Below are positions 1-8,990 of a stretch of 12,282 bases of DNA, piece after piece (position 1 is the first letter of the stretch; every line of letters begins with the position of its first letter). Location: NCBI GenBank assembly GCA_003024985.2, contig PXIH01S0041462.1; one strand, written 5' to 3'. The translations under genes and the position numbers were made by a program. This DNA comes from Euperipatoides rowelli (taxonomy: Eukaryota > Onychophora > Udeonychophora > Euonychophora > Peripatopsidae). The notes below the pieces were generated by a model that was given only the letters and a program-made list of their open reading frames with translations, was not told the origin of the DNA and did not search any database.

Positions 1-2075
1 GAGAAGTGTGACAGTTGAACAGGGTCAAAAATTCCCATTAAATAAATTATAGCTTCTGAGTAGCCTACATTAAAAAATCTTTTAGCAGTTTGTGTGAAAC
101 AATGAAAACGATCACAAACCTTTAGGCAATAAAAATGATAATAGTCTATTTTGTATTCGTTTTTTATTTTTAAATATTAATGGAGTAAATACCATACGTT
201 GCCACATTTGTTCCAATTTTCCCAGGAGAAGAAAAATATAATATTGTTTCATGGCTAGCCACATTTACCCAAGGGAAATGTAACTGGATATTTAACCATA
301 ATATTCATGTCATGTCAACTAATGCCATCAGATAATACTAATGCTGTATTAAAGAAAAGATTTTAAAATAATATATTTATTTAATCTCTTTCACGATTTT
401 GTTTTTTAAACTTTCATGTAAAGAATTCAATTTTGGCAGTTTGTATACAGTAGAGTCAAAGGCAAGTTAGGCAACAGTATTCTGAAGATTGATATATAGA
501 AAACTAATAAAAATGAAATAATGATCCAAGTTTAATATAGCCTAAAGAAATAAAATGTTGATATCCTCCCCAATGACTTCCTGTATACAAAAATGTCAAT
601 GATAAATTTAGACATGATTAATGAATGGCATCTGTAACGTGAATAAAAATAATAATACAATATTTGTCACTAGATGTCTCTGAAAGTAAATTGATTTCTT
701 TATTGTTATTATCTTGCTTATGTTTCTTATTAACCTTTGGACTATGCCATTATTTCCTCTATTTCGAAGTGAATATTTAAAAAAAAAAATTTCAAATCTA
801 AAGCATTAATTTGTATTCTTAAAATTTTAATTGAATCGTTATTAATTATTCTTTTCTTTGTTAAAATGATAATTATTACACTATACATTATATTTCTGCT
901 AAAATTAATGAGAATATAATCAAAGAAAGAAAAAAATGGTTGTTCATATTGTAATTTTCCTACCAGAAACACAGTAAGATATTATTCCCTTTAATTATGA
1001 TAATTTCAATGTTAACCCAACATTAGTTCATAATTTGGTTTGAAATGACAAAGAAATACATCAAAATAATTAAAAGCTTCATTAATTAATTTCTGCATTT
1101 AATTGGTTTACTTTTCACAAAGGCCTCATATTAGTCATTTTGTACCTTTTAATAATTTTAGATATTAAATTTAAAATTTCAATGCAAAATTAGAATAATA
1201 ATATAATATCAAAATCTTGAAATCAAATATTGAATCTATTTTAAATGAATCTAATAATATAGTAATGACAAGTATAATTGTTTGCATGACATTACAAGAC
1301 TAATGATACAAATATAATCTACTTTAGTCAAGATAATTCTTTGACTTGAGAAAATAAGAGGAAAGGTGTAATAATTAATGGTGAACATTGTATAATCACA
1401 TGACACACACACTTTCACTGTGTGAGTTTAAAATTCCTATTTACAGAAGACTGTCATATTATCCTTATAACAATAAGCCACAAAACATAAAAATAAAAGT
1501 TAAAGCAATATATTTAATAACTACTAATGGTTTAAACATAAAGATGTGCTACATAAGTGTTTTCTTCACATGCAATGCTTTACCACTAGTCATTGTGTTA
1601 ATCTAATATGATCTCACATGTGACATCCCTTTTTATTTAAACCTTCTAATTTCTAGTTTAAAAGCTCATCACATTATTGTTACTTTACACAGTAATCCGT
1701 TAAAGGTCAAATGTAACAGATTTTTTTCTTATTGATTTTCAAAGATAATTACTTAAAAAAAAAAATTTAAATGCATAAAAAAAAGTTATTTAAAGATAAA
1801 ATTAATAAGATTCCTATCCTGTCTGAGATTACGAAAAAATAACATTTCAAATTTTCTTTTGGTTTGAGATTATTTTGATGACAGAACTGTTTCTAGATCT
1901 GTTTCGGTCATGTTGATTTATGCTGTAAATAGAGAGATGTTCCACTTGTAGTAAAGTTTGTTTTGATTTTTTTTAAACAAATTAGACCATAATAGTAGAA
2001 AGGATAATTTTGATGATCATTCTGTACAAATATTTAAACAATTAGTCCATATGACTTTAGCTGTCGAAGATAGCG
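1..2075. other. AT-rich noncoding stretch, no gene recognised
   Basis: I see no coding region, RNA gene or clear element here. The stretch is very AT-rich with A and T runs. The two short open frames in it (742-972 minus, 1388-1606 plus) have low-complexity compositions dominated by I, N, L, F and K and match no family I know, so I treat them as chance. Weak local repetition is present (for example an ATTAGACCATA-like stretch near 1980 and an ATTAGTCCATA-like one near 2040), but it is not strong enough to define an element. Confidence 0.6.
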
Positions 2076-2079
2076 ATGG

Positions 2080-2225
2080 CTGTATAGTTTAATATAGTAA
2101 GTACCGGTAGCCTACTGTTTATTTCTCAACTCTGATGTAACAAAATGTCACCCTAAGTGTATACAATAGACAATGTTGTTTTAGGGCTAAAGAAAATTGA
2201 ATTATAAATAACTTTTTTTATTTAA
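2080..2225 (-). repeat. possible 3' LTR fragment of the minus-strand gypsy relic
   Basis: Read on the minus strand, this stretch contains a polyadenylation signal AATAAA (2118-2123) preceded by GAGTTGAG-like sequence and followed by GC-richer sequence. That arrangement resembles the R/U5 part of an LTR. It lies about 155 bases downstream of the C-terminal end of the minus-strand integrase relic, where a 3' LTR would be expected. I see no second LTR copy in the window, so the borders and the assignment are inference only. An unrelated repeat would look the same. Confidence 0.25.
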
Positions 2226-2378
2226 TTTTTTTTTTTTCTGGGGAATTATTTTTTTAGTAATTATTTTTTAAATCAATAATAATAATAAAAATTTAAAAAA
2301 ATCTTACATTTCACCTTTAAAATAATAGTTTTTTTTTTTCACAATGTGACCTGTTCTTGTTTTCTTTCTTCATTTATC

Positions 2379-2846
2379 TCATGCTCTTTTTCTTCCTTTA
2401 CTTGAATTTCCACTAAATTCTGTCTTTCTTGCTCTCAATTCCTTTTCATTTCTCTTGAATTCTACTCCTTGTTCTGTTATTATTTTGTAGTGTCTTGGTT
2501 TATCATTACGTCCTGACAGTCTTGTTTTCACAAGTGGTTCAGTTTTATATTTAGATTATAAAACATACATTGCATCATCTTGGTGTAGTGGTTTTAATAG
2601 AATTTTTTTTTTTATCAAAATTATCTGTTTTCTTTGTTGTTCTTGGAATTTTACATTCCTTTTGTCTTTTAACAAATTTGTCTTATTTGTTATTCCATTT
2701 ATTTTTCTTTTGTACATGATTTCAGATAGAAATCTTATTTGTGATGTTATGCATGTGTTTCTGTATTCTATAATGGCTAGACATGGTTTTTTTTATTTCA
2801 CATCTACTTGACAATTTGTATATACCATTCTACCACACCACATTGA
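2379..2846 (-). pseudogene. Ty3/gypsy integrase relic, C-terminal half
   Basis: On the minus strand this stretch still reads as the C-terminal half of a Ty3/gypsy integrase of the K02A2.6-like kind. In reading order there is a degraded GRMVYT block, equivalent to the family's N-G-x-x-E-R-x-V-x-T segment with the catalytic Glu apparently lost. Next comes LAIIEYRNT (about 2760-2780), the family's L-A-x-x-E-Y-R-N-T block. Then follow LKPLHQDD, GRNDKPRHYKI and EFKRNEKELRARK, the usual tail with a basic R-N-x-x-x-L-R ending, and a stop at 2379-2381. A T-run at 2787-2794 coincides with a frameshift, and there is a stop between LKPLHQDD and the tail. The rest of the domain lies on the other side of the hAT-type insertion at 2855-3936. 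Family assignment rests on motif order and is fairly firm; the exact clade is less so. Confidence 0.7.
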
Positions 2847-2854
2847 ATTGTGGG
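2847..2854. repeat. target site duplication of the hAT-type element, left copy
   Basis: ATTGTGGG at 2847-2854 matches ATTGTGGA at 3937-3944 in 7 of 8 positions, directly abutting both ends of the element. An 8-bp duplication is the hallmark of hAT insertions. Confidence 0.75.
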
Positions 2855-3566
2855 CAGCGCTAGAAATTAGAATTTTTTGGTCGTAGCCCACCGGACTACC
2901 ACTCTTAATGTACCAGTAGCCCGGGTGTTTTTGTAGTAGCCCAAATTTTATGTAGAAAAACAAACGAAATAAACAGAACATTTTTGCTTGTTTATTTTTT
3001 TTTTATTATTTTGATACATACAAAGTTGATACCCTAATAAGTCTACAATAATTCTAATGCAAGTATTTTTTATTGTAAATAAAAATACAATCAATCGCCT
3101 GTTTTTGTATAAATTGAATTGTTAAAGCAATAGTGAGTTAAATTTGCCATTAGCCAAATTCAAATTTACTTCACAGATGTACTGTAAGTTTAGATACTAT
3201 TTTTATATGATTTTTCTATTGTAAATTTATGTAGTTATAAATTTAATAAAAACTCGTTAAATAAATGGAAAGAAAAGTTAAGAGATTTATTTCTCTAAAA
3301 CTGAATATCTACACAGACATTATATAAAACTTACTACTAACTTGTTCATTACTATAGCATCACTGTTGAAACTCTTTAGNACAAGCTATCTNTAACAATA
3401 GACTTAAAACTTCATTAATTAATTAACAGTAACAATCTAAATACTTCATATGTAAAGTTCAATATTTTCCCTTACTGGAATATAAATTAATATTACAGAG
3501 TGCCGACTAATGTAAAACTGATATATTTTTTAATTTTCAATTTTGATGCTATTTTATATAAAATTA

Positions 3567-3812
3567 CAATAAACCCTGCCAGTCTGAAATTCCGCCTAAT
3601 CCGAACATAATTTTTTTTTTCTGATCATAGGATGGAGATAGATGGAAAGTCTGAGATCCAGAAGCTAGTACTCTAGCAGCTGGATTCCGGACCAACCATT
3701 GTCCTTCAAATGATCAATTTTTTTTTAAAAAAAAGGCTTAAGTTATATAGAAATTCTGTACAATCTGAACACAGCCTTGTCCAGATTAATTTGTACTAGA
3801 GTGGTTTTACTG
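3567..3812. mobile_element. Tc1/mariner/pogo-type MITE nested in the hAT-type element
   Basis: This 246-bp segment begins CAATAAACCCTGCC. Its other end, read in reverse complement, is CAGTAAAACCACTC. Both are flanked by TA (3565-3566 and 3813-3814), the target duplication of the Tc1/mariner/pogo superfamily, and CAGTAAAACC is a typical start for such TIRs. The inverted repeat is imperfect beyond the first ten bases, so the element is old. Similar CTGAAATTCCG and CTAATCCGAAC blocks lie inside the left end and degraded counterparts inside the right end. There is no coding capacity. TA flanks are cheap in AT-rich DNA, so the call rests mainly on the paired termini. Confidence 0.55.
3656..3685. 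repeat. internal hairpin of the nested MITE
   Basis: ATCCAGAAGCTAG (3656-3668) and CTAGCAGCTGGAT (3673-3685) are inverted copies with 11 of 13 pairs and a 4-base loop. It sits near the middle of the 246-bp MITE and is GC-richer than its surroundings. It may be a relic of the internal structure of the MITE. Confidence 0.6.
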
Positions 3813-3936
3813 TATTTATTTATTTGTTTTACATTTTGACTGGTAGCTTGACGGGCTACCTCAAACTAGCAAGTAGTAGCCCAACCAATTTATTAGTAAC
3901 CTCAGGCTACTGGGCTACCACTAATTTTGAGCCCTG

Positions 3937-3944
3937 ATTGTGGA
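3937..3944. repeat. target site duplication of the hAT-type element, right copy
   Basis: ATTGTGGA directly follows the right terminus GAGCCCTG and pairs with ATTGTGGG at 2847-2854, with one mismatch at the last base. Confidence 0.75.
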
Positions 3945-4240
3945 TATATTTAACTTGAAGTTGCATGTATAAATGTCCAGTCTTTTGCAAATTGTTTAAA
4001 TTTCCAGTTTGAAAATGTGGACCATTGTGTTTCTATAATATATCTGGTATTCCATTTCTAAAGAATGATGATAGTGGTTTCCTTGCTTGCTTGCCAAAGT
4101 TCACTCAATTAATTACTTCTCCCACTCACAAGAATAACACTATTGATAAGTGATACTCAAATTTTTGTCACTCTAATATTCACATCCTACCACCGACTTG
4201 GATCACAACACTATCATAACTTCATTTCTTCAACAGTCTA
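3945..4240 (-). pseudogene. Ty3/gypsy integrase relic, catalytic-core half
   Basis: This is the upstream portion, on the minus strand, of the same integrase relic as 2379-2846. It contains a degraded V-G-x-D-L-type segment around 4168-4207, where the first catalytic Asp would sit and where stops now fall. Next come SFFRNGIPDI (about 4043-4075) and HNGPHFQT (about 4008-4030). The latter two match the family's F-x-R-x-G-I-P-D and S-D-N-G-P-Q-F blocks. In the second, the catalytic Asp is replaced by His (KHNGPHF). A stop separates the two motifs. The copy ends at the target duplication of the hAT-type element. Weak similarity to an H2C2 zinc-binding region may continue up to about 4550, but I do not count it. 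Reverse transcriptase and gag are not visible. Confidence 0.65.
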
Positions 4241-4575
4241 TTTCTTCACCAGAAAAAATAAATAAATTAGATCTAGACATAAATCAAACGATTTAGCTAG
4301 GGACATTCATTATCATTTTGGATTGGTCCTCATTTTATTTATTGACAGAACTCCATTTCACCACATAATGTTTTCAAGAGTATATATTTTTTTACACTGT
4401 TTGAAATTTATTTTCCAATGTCTTCTGTGTGTATTAAGGAATTTATCCACAAGTGATTTAATTCCAGCATATATAATATTATAATTCAGCATAGGCCTAA
4501 TAAAGCATTGAAACTCATTAATTCTGTTATGGTATCTAATCTAAATAGCTATCTCAGTCGGAGATAAAAAAAAAA
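4241..4575. other. AT-rich gap between two relics
   Basis: No gene is supported here. On the minus strand near 4330-4500 there is a faint suggestion of the zinc-binding N-terminal part of the integrase whose core lies just to the left, but no motif is clear enough to call. Confidence 0.4.
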
Positions 4576-4579
4576 GTTT

Positions 4580-6060
4580 ACCAATTTAGTTAAAATAATT
4601 ACAGGAATTAATAATAAAGCTACTAGCATCTCCATTCCTAACCTGTCCATTGATAAACAACCTCCTTGATCTGTGAGTTCTTAAAATAATTGGTTATTGC
4701 ATACAAGCCTATCCATTTATCCATATTGGTACTCTCAAATATTATAATCCCTATCCCATTAATCTGCCACAATTTTGTTTCAATCAGCTTAAGTCAAACG
4801 TAATTTATTTCCAACTCTTGATAAAATTCCTCTGTTTATACTTAAAGAATATGCAGTGGAATTGACTGAGACTATATCATTTTGAGTAATTTGTCTTTAT
4901 CAAACAAATACTATCCTTGATACTGGTGAACTTCATATCTAGTCCCTATCCCTAAAGTGCCCAATCCATATAATCTGCATCAAATTAAACCCATTTCCAT
5001 AGTCTCTCCTATCTCTATGATCTGTAGAGACACATCAATTTTGATTGCTAACTTTGATCTCTCCCTATTCCTAATCCTTTTTGAGTTATGAGTGGTTGAT
5101 TTACTTGTCCATATTTGGTGTAATATGTTCATAATGACTTGAAAATTGTGAGAGTAATAATACGATCATTTGAGGCATTTTGGCATTGATTACATCTTTA
5201 TCAAAAAATAGATTTAATCTATACCAGATAGTGACATGTGTTATTGGTTAGCTTTCATTTTGTCTAACTGGCTTTACATAATTAAAACTCACTCTAATAT
5301 ACCATCTCACTACTATATAGCATCCTTAATCTTGTGGCTAATGATATTGCTTGTAATTTAAAATTTAGATTAAAATTGCACTATTACTTGACCATCTCTC
5401 TATTCATTCAGGACTTCAACTATGAGATGTTCAATCCAGAATGGATAGAGTGTAAATCAATACTTCCTTAGTTGAATTATCTATAAATCTGGAGAAGTGT
5501 TGATTTATGACTTCCGCAAGATGAAATCTGTCACATCTATTTAGATCGAGAATAACCATCTGAGCATAAAACAAGGTACATCCCTGGTTGGTGTCTTGAT
5601 TCAATCAGATCTAAAATGGGATTCCCACATAAATAGAATAATAAGAAAATTTAATTCCAAACTATTCCTGATATACGAATTAAAATTTATTGGCGCTAAC
5701 AAAAAAACTGTTTCTAATTACATATACGCATTTGTCTGAACTGTTCTTGATTACTGTGCTCCATTTGGGAGCAGCTCTTTGACATTTCATAATCTAAAGA
5801 CTCAGAGAGAATACAAAAAAAAAAAGGTATTTATAATTATCCTGGATACTAAATATACCATATAGCTTCTCTCTGGCTATGCCCTCTCAAACATTGAAGA
5901 TCCAACATCATACAAATTTCCAAACAACCAAGCAGAAATCACTCTCAAAGATCTAGCACATCATATAGGAATGCTAACAATAATATCCCAGAAATTACTA
6001 ATAGATTTAAAAACTCGTCCATAATCTCTATGATGAAACTAATCAGCAAACTAAAATTCT
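4580..6060 (+). pseudogene. LINE (non-LTR retrotransposon) reverse transcriptase relic
   Basis: Scattered plus-strand fragments occur in the order expected of a CR1/Jockey-like LINE ORF2. VPIPK at 4942-4956 followed by KPIS at 4987-4998 resembles the start of the RT domain (x-P-I-P-K ... R-P-I-S). NDIA at 5340-5351 resembles the Y-I-N-D block about 130 residues later. VGVLIQSDLKWDSHI at 5587-5631 matches the L-G-V-x-I-x-x-x-L-x-W-x-x-H block after the RT core. LDYCAPFG (5746-5769) fits the following C-terminal region. Stops and frameshifts are frequent, such as a TGA at 5737-5739 inside the last block. I cannot find an intact catalytic F/Y-A-D-D. The piece at 5587-5770 is convincing, the VPIPK/KPIS piece good, and the rest weak. 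The clade is not determined. Confidence 0.55.
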
Positions 6061-6088
6061 TAATATAACACTAATTTAAACTACTGTT

Positions 6089-6113
6089 TTATATTATCAT
6101 TATTATTATTATC
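6089..6113. repeat. ATT microsatellite, possible LINE tail
   Basis: A short run of ATT units lies just downstream of the LINE relic and just upstream of the foldback element. Simple-sequence 3' tails are common in several LINE clades, so this could mark the old 3' end of the LINE, but triplet AT repeats are also common by chance here. Confidence 0.4.
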
Positions 6114-6137
6114 AATATACAAATGATTCTCATATCC

Positions 6138-6162
6138 AAAATCTAACTTTTTTATTTTTTAA
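6138..6162 (+). repeat. outer tip of the left arm of the foldback element
   Basis: The 22 bases at 6138-6159 are the exact reverse complement of 11823-11844. That mate lies directly outside the part of the right arm that pairs with 10541 onward. So the outer tip of the left arm lies on the far side of the gypsy element and was separated from the rest of the arm by that insertion. The match includes the non-AT bases of TCTAAC, which makes chance unlikely. Confidence 0.75.
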
Positions 6163-6387
6163 TACTGCAGCGTATATATATATATCGATACTTATTGATA
6201 TATTATTATTAGCAGCACTTGTAGATTCATTGCCAAGCAACATACATAAACGCCTAGTAGCGCGTCTAGAGTTGAAGAGAACTAAAATGGATGTTGGATA
6301 GTAAAAGTATTTTCTGTTAAATAAATCATTCCCTCAAATATAAAATAAGCTTTTAGTTCTGCAGTGTATTTTTTTATAAGGACCATA
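6163..6387 (+). repeat. 5' LTR
   Basis: This 225-bp copy aligns with 10324-10543 over nearly its whole length. It starts TACTGCAGCG and the shared sequence ends AAGGAC(C)ATA. It lacks a textbook TG...CA pair, so the exact ends are uncertain by a few bases; a TG start at 6166 is an alternative. It carries TATA-rich sequence near its start, a palindrome at 6180-6203 and an AATAAA polyadenylation signal at 6320-6325. The TATATA run is longer than in the 3' copy. Confidence 0.85.
6180..6203. promoter_or_regulatory. palindrome in the 5' LTR
   Basis: Two 11-base arms (6180-6190 and 6193-6203) flank a 2-base centre, with one G/T wobble (6187 with 6196). The matching site in the 3' LTR is perfect (10337-10347 and 10350-10360). 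A protein-binding site in the U3 promoter region is a plausible role but is inferred. Confidence 0.5.
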
Positions 6388-6401
6388 CAACCTGCAGAAA
6401 T

Positions 6402-6419
6402 TGGTGACCCTGGACATGG
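6402..6419 (+). other. putative primer binding site
   Basis: TGGTGACCCTGGACATGG follows the 5' LTR. TGG complements the universal CCA tRNA end, and TTGGTGACCC is a start I recognise from PBS regions of Mag-type gypsy elements; later bases look mutated. The tRNA is not identified. The site begins 14 bases after the end of the sequence shared by both LTRs, which is more than the usual 0-5. The 3' LTR may therefore have lost its last bases. Confidence 0.6.
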
Positions 6420-6629
6420 ACACATTAAAAGCAAAAGGTATTTATTTCATCTTAAAAGCTTACTGTAGGTAAATTTATTATTTGCAAAAAATAAAATAAA
6501 ACTTTACGTAGTGTTTAACAAAAGCTGTGATAATATTTTGCATTATAACTATTATTATATAAAAAATTTGTTTTATTTCTCTTACTGCAAATTAAATTGT
6601 CGGACTATAAAAATTATAGATTATTTAAA
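6420..6629 (+). other. untranslated leader of the gypsy element
   Basis: About 210 bases of AT-rich sequence lie between the PBS-like site and the Gag start at 6630. I see no motif in it. Confidence 0.6.
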
Positions 6630-7260
6630 ATGACAAATCAACCACCCTTTTGGCATACAAATGCAAAATTATACTTTTACATATTGGAAGCCAACTCCCA
6701 AATATTGGCAATTACAAGTAAACTAACCAAGTTTAACACTTTTGTGGCTTCACTAGAGGCACAGACACTANNTTTGGCATCCAATATTATATACAACCGA
6801 GAATCCTTACCAGGTACTCAAACACAGATTACTAAGTGAATTTGAATTATCTGAAGGAAAGAAACATATAGTCTCCTACAAGATCTTGAGCTGGGGGATT
6901 CAAAACCCTCACACCTGCTAATAAAAATGCAGGAAGTAAGCGAAGGAAAAGTCCCAGAAGATTTTTTAAAAGCATCTGGCTAAGTAGACTCCCAACAGCA
7001 GACCCCTGCCACAACTGGTACAAATGGCGGACAAGATACATGAGGTTGTGGACGCAAGCAAAATAAGCATAAATGTCCACGAAAAAAATGAAAACTCACA
7101 ATTCCAAAAGTTACAAATGCAGATTACAGACCTCACCAAGAAGTTAGACCGGCTCCCTCACATCAACCTAGGGCACGTTCCACTTCGATAAACAGAAATC
7201 GATCTAGAAGAATTAATAAGCCACAGACCCACCAAGCAACCTACTGTTGCCACCAAGTGT
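6630..7260 (+). pseudogene. gag relic (capsid and degraded zinc knuckle)
   Basis: Gag packages the element's RNA into cytoplasmic particles. The likely start is the ATG at 6630, directly before NQPPFW, the characteristic opening of Mag-type Gag. The frame then runs through KLYFYILEANSQ and SKLTKFNTFVASLE up to two unknown bases (6771-6772). After that the conserved blocks appear in changing frames: NPYQVLKHRLLSEFELSEG (about 6802-6858), LELGDSKPSHLL (about 6885-6922), WLSRLPTA (about 6977-7000) and a MADKIHEVVD block from 7024. Frameshifts lie near 6797, 6872, 6974 and 7015, and a TAA at 7189-7191 closes the last frame. A zinc knuckle may survive around 7236-7300 as TYCCHQVYSG, but its later Cys residues are missing. 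It is beyond function. Confidence 0.75.
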
Positions 7261-7718
7261 ACTCAGGCATGCAGGTACCAGGGAAACGATCCCAGCCTTC
7301 AGTGAGTGTGACCAACACAAAAGGTGAAATAACAAATAGTCGCCTTTTTGTCAGAGATAGAACAACCAATAAACAATTTCTGGTCGATAAGGTCTCGGAC
7401 ATCTGTGTACTCCCACTAATGGATACTAACAAAAAAAGAACCGCAGCACCATTAGAGCTGTTAGCAGCAAATAACAGTAAAATAAAATTAAGACGCAACT
7501 TTAAATGGCCTTTCATAATCGCTGATATCCAGAAACTAATTATCGGAGCAGATTTCTTGAAAGAATTTAGGTTACTAATTGATTTGACAAATGCTCAATT
7601 GACTCAAAGACACAAGAACAAAAAGATATCACACAACTACAAACTTAGGGAGCATCCTGACCCTAACGAAGACAACAAATATCACATGCTCTTGAAACAG
7701 TTCATAAACAGCACATAA
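7261..7718 (+). pseudogene. aspartic protease region of pol, active site lost
   Basis: The retroelement protease is a homodimeric aspartic protease that cuts the Gag-Pol polyprotein. The frame reads RLFVRDRTTNKQFLVDK, then DICVLPL, and later IIGADFLKEFRLLIDL. The last matches the I-L-G-A-D-F-L block that closes retroelement proteases. The catalytic triplet Asp-Thr-Gly, expected right after FLV, is replaced by Asp-Lys-Val, so the enzyme cannot work. This is the longest open frame in the window and includes part of the Gag knuckle upstream; it ends in a TAA at 7716-7718, in the linker before RT. Confidence 0.8.
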
Positions 7719-7769
7719 CCCAATTTCCCTAGGAAATCGGTGAAACATAGTACATTGCACTGCATTGTG

Positions 7770-8560
7770 AGACAAGCGCCCCCCGGTATTCGCAAAGGCT
7801 AGACGCTTAACATCCAGCTCAACTAGAAGTCACCAAAAAAGGCATTTGCCAACATGCTAGAGAAAGGCATCTGTGGACCCTCAAAAAGTAATTGGGCCAG
7901 CCCAATGCACATGGTCCCCAAGGGGACATCAGAGTGAAGACCTACAGGCGACTACAGGGCTCTAAACAAAATAACAGTAATGGTCAAATATCCGATCCCA
8001 CACATTCAGGACTTCACCCAAAACCTAATAGGCTGTACAATCTTTTCAAAGATAGACCTGATTAGAGCCTACTACCAAATACCAATTCATCCAGCAGATA
8101 TTCCTAAAACAGCAATCATTACACCCTTTGGCCTCTTAGAATTTCCTGTACTCAACTTGGGTCTTTGTGGAGCAAAACGTTCTAAAGATTTATTCATGAA
8201 GTACTATGGGGACTTGAGTTTTGCTATGCCTACTTGGATGACATACTAGTAGCTAGCAGAAATGAAGAACCAGACATGGAGCACCTGAAAACTATTTTCA
8301 AAAGATTTGAAGAATATGGCATTTCAATCAACACAAATAAATGCACTTTTGGCCAGAAACAAGTCACATTTTTGGGACATTTAGCAACTGAAAAAGGCAT
8401 ACTACCTTTAGAATCAAAAGTAAAAGCTATACTGGACTTTCCAACCCCAGATACCATTAAACAGATAAGATTCTTAGGTTTAGTGAACTTTTATAGATGC
8501 TTTGTAAACCAAGCAGCTGAAATCCAGGCACCCATGCTAGAATATCTGATACAAGACCAA
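7770..8560 (+). pseudogene. reverse transcriptase domain of pol
   Basis: This region corresponds to the RNA-dependent DNA polymerase. A GPPVFAKARRL-like entry block around 7775-7810 is split over frames. The fingers part follows: ANMLEKGI, then NWASPMHMVPK, then a TGA at 7935-7937 where the family has Trp, then [10 protein letters not shown]. The palm motif [14 protein letters not shown], carries the first catalytic Asp at 8055-8057. LNLGLCGA (about 8151-8178) is followed by a scrambled stretch and a frameshift around 8170-8222. The catalytic Tyr-Leu-Asp-Asp at 8231-8242 is intact. KCTFGQKQVTFLGH and GLVNFYRCF belong to the thumb region. The polymerase residues survive although the reading frame does not. 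A further frameshift lies near 8560-8572. Confidence 0.88.
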
Positions 8561-8990
8561 TACCCTGAAACGACACAGCAAAGGAAGCCTTCGAAAATGC
8601 AAAAAGAAGCTTGGCCAATGCAACCCTATTGGCACACCCAGCAAATGAAGCAAAATTAGCACTGATGGTAGATGCATCGAACTATGCCCTAGGAGCAGCA
8701 CAGCAACAAGAAACCGCAATGGGTTACGAGCCACTGGCATTTTTCTCTAAGAAACTTTCGACTGCCGAACAAAAATACTTAGCATATGACAGAGTTACTA
8801 GCAGCTTATTCGGCCATCGAATATTTTCACCACATGCTAAAAGCATGCGACTTCACCGACCACAAACCATTAACTTATGCGTTCCTACAAAAATAGACAA
8901 GAAAACCCCTAGATAATTGTGACACCTAGACTTTATTAGCCAATTCACCACTGACATACGCTATATCAAAGGTTTAAAAATGTTCCGGCT
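8561..8990 (+). pseudogene. RNase H domain of pol
   Basis: RNase H degrades the RNA strand of the RNA-DNA hybrid. The region starts with AKEAFENAKRSLANATLLAH and continues to LALMVDASNYALGA, with the first catalytic Asp, and FFSKKLSTAEQKY. A frameshift at about 8791-8796 moves the next block, EYFHHMLKACDFTDHKPLTY with its conserved TDHKPL, to another frame. A TAG near 8894-8896 and a TGA near 8920 follow. HLDFISQFTTDIRYIKG resumes in a third frame (8923-8972), and a last shift leads into NVPADAQSR, the usual boundary with integrase. Confidence 0.82.

Larger units (their letters stand above)
2855..3936. mobile_element. non-autonomous hAT-type DNA transposon (1082 bp)
   Basis: The ends are imperfect terminal inverted repeats. 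CAGCGCTAGAAATTA on the left and CAGGGCTCAAAATTA on the right (reverse complement of 3922-3936) agree in 12 of 15 positions. They are flanked by a 7/8 matching 8-bp duplication. The heptamer GTAGCCC or its complement occurs three times just inside each end: 2883, 2916 and 2936 on the left; 3853, 3876 and 3912 on the right. Such clustered subterminal repeats are where hAT transposases bind. No transposase coding is present; the interior is AT-rich with two ambiguous bases (3380, 3392) and carries a smaller MITE at 3567-3812. The element splits a Ty3/gypsy integrase relic whose motifs continue on both sides, which independently confirms its borders. Confidence 0.8.

Noticed and set aside
742-972. 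76-residue minus-strand open frame
   Set aside because: Its composition is that of AT-rich noncoding DNA (I, N, F, K), with no recognisable motif and no codon structure.
1388-1606. 72-residue plus-strand open frame
   Set aside because: It shows no family motif or supporting context in an AT-rich region.
2793-2981. 62-residue minus-strand open frame
   Set aside because: It crosses the left border of the hAT-type element, joining transposon end to integrase relic; it is not a gene.
2883-3918. GTAGCCC repeats as a CRISPR-like or tandem array
   Set aside because: Spacing is irregular and the copies sit in both orientations near the two ends, which fits transposon subterminal motifs.
7241-7516. 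91-residue minus-strand open frame opposite the protease
   Set aside because: It is antisense to a region with clear retroelement protease motifs on the plus strand.
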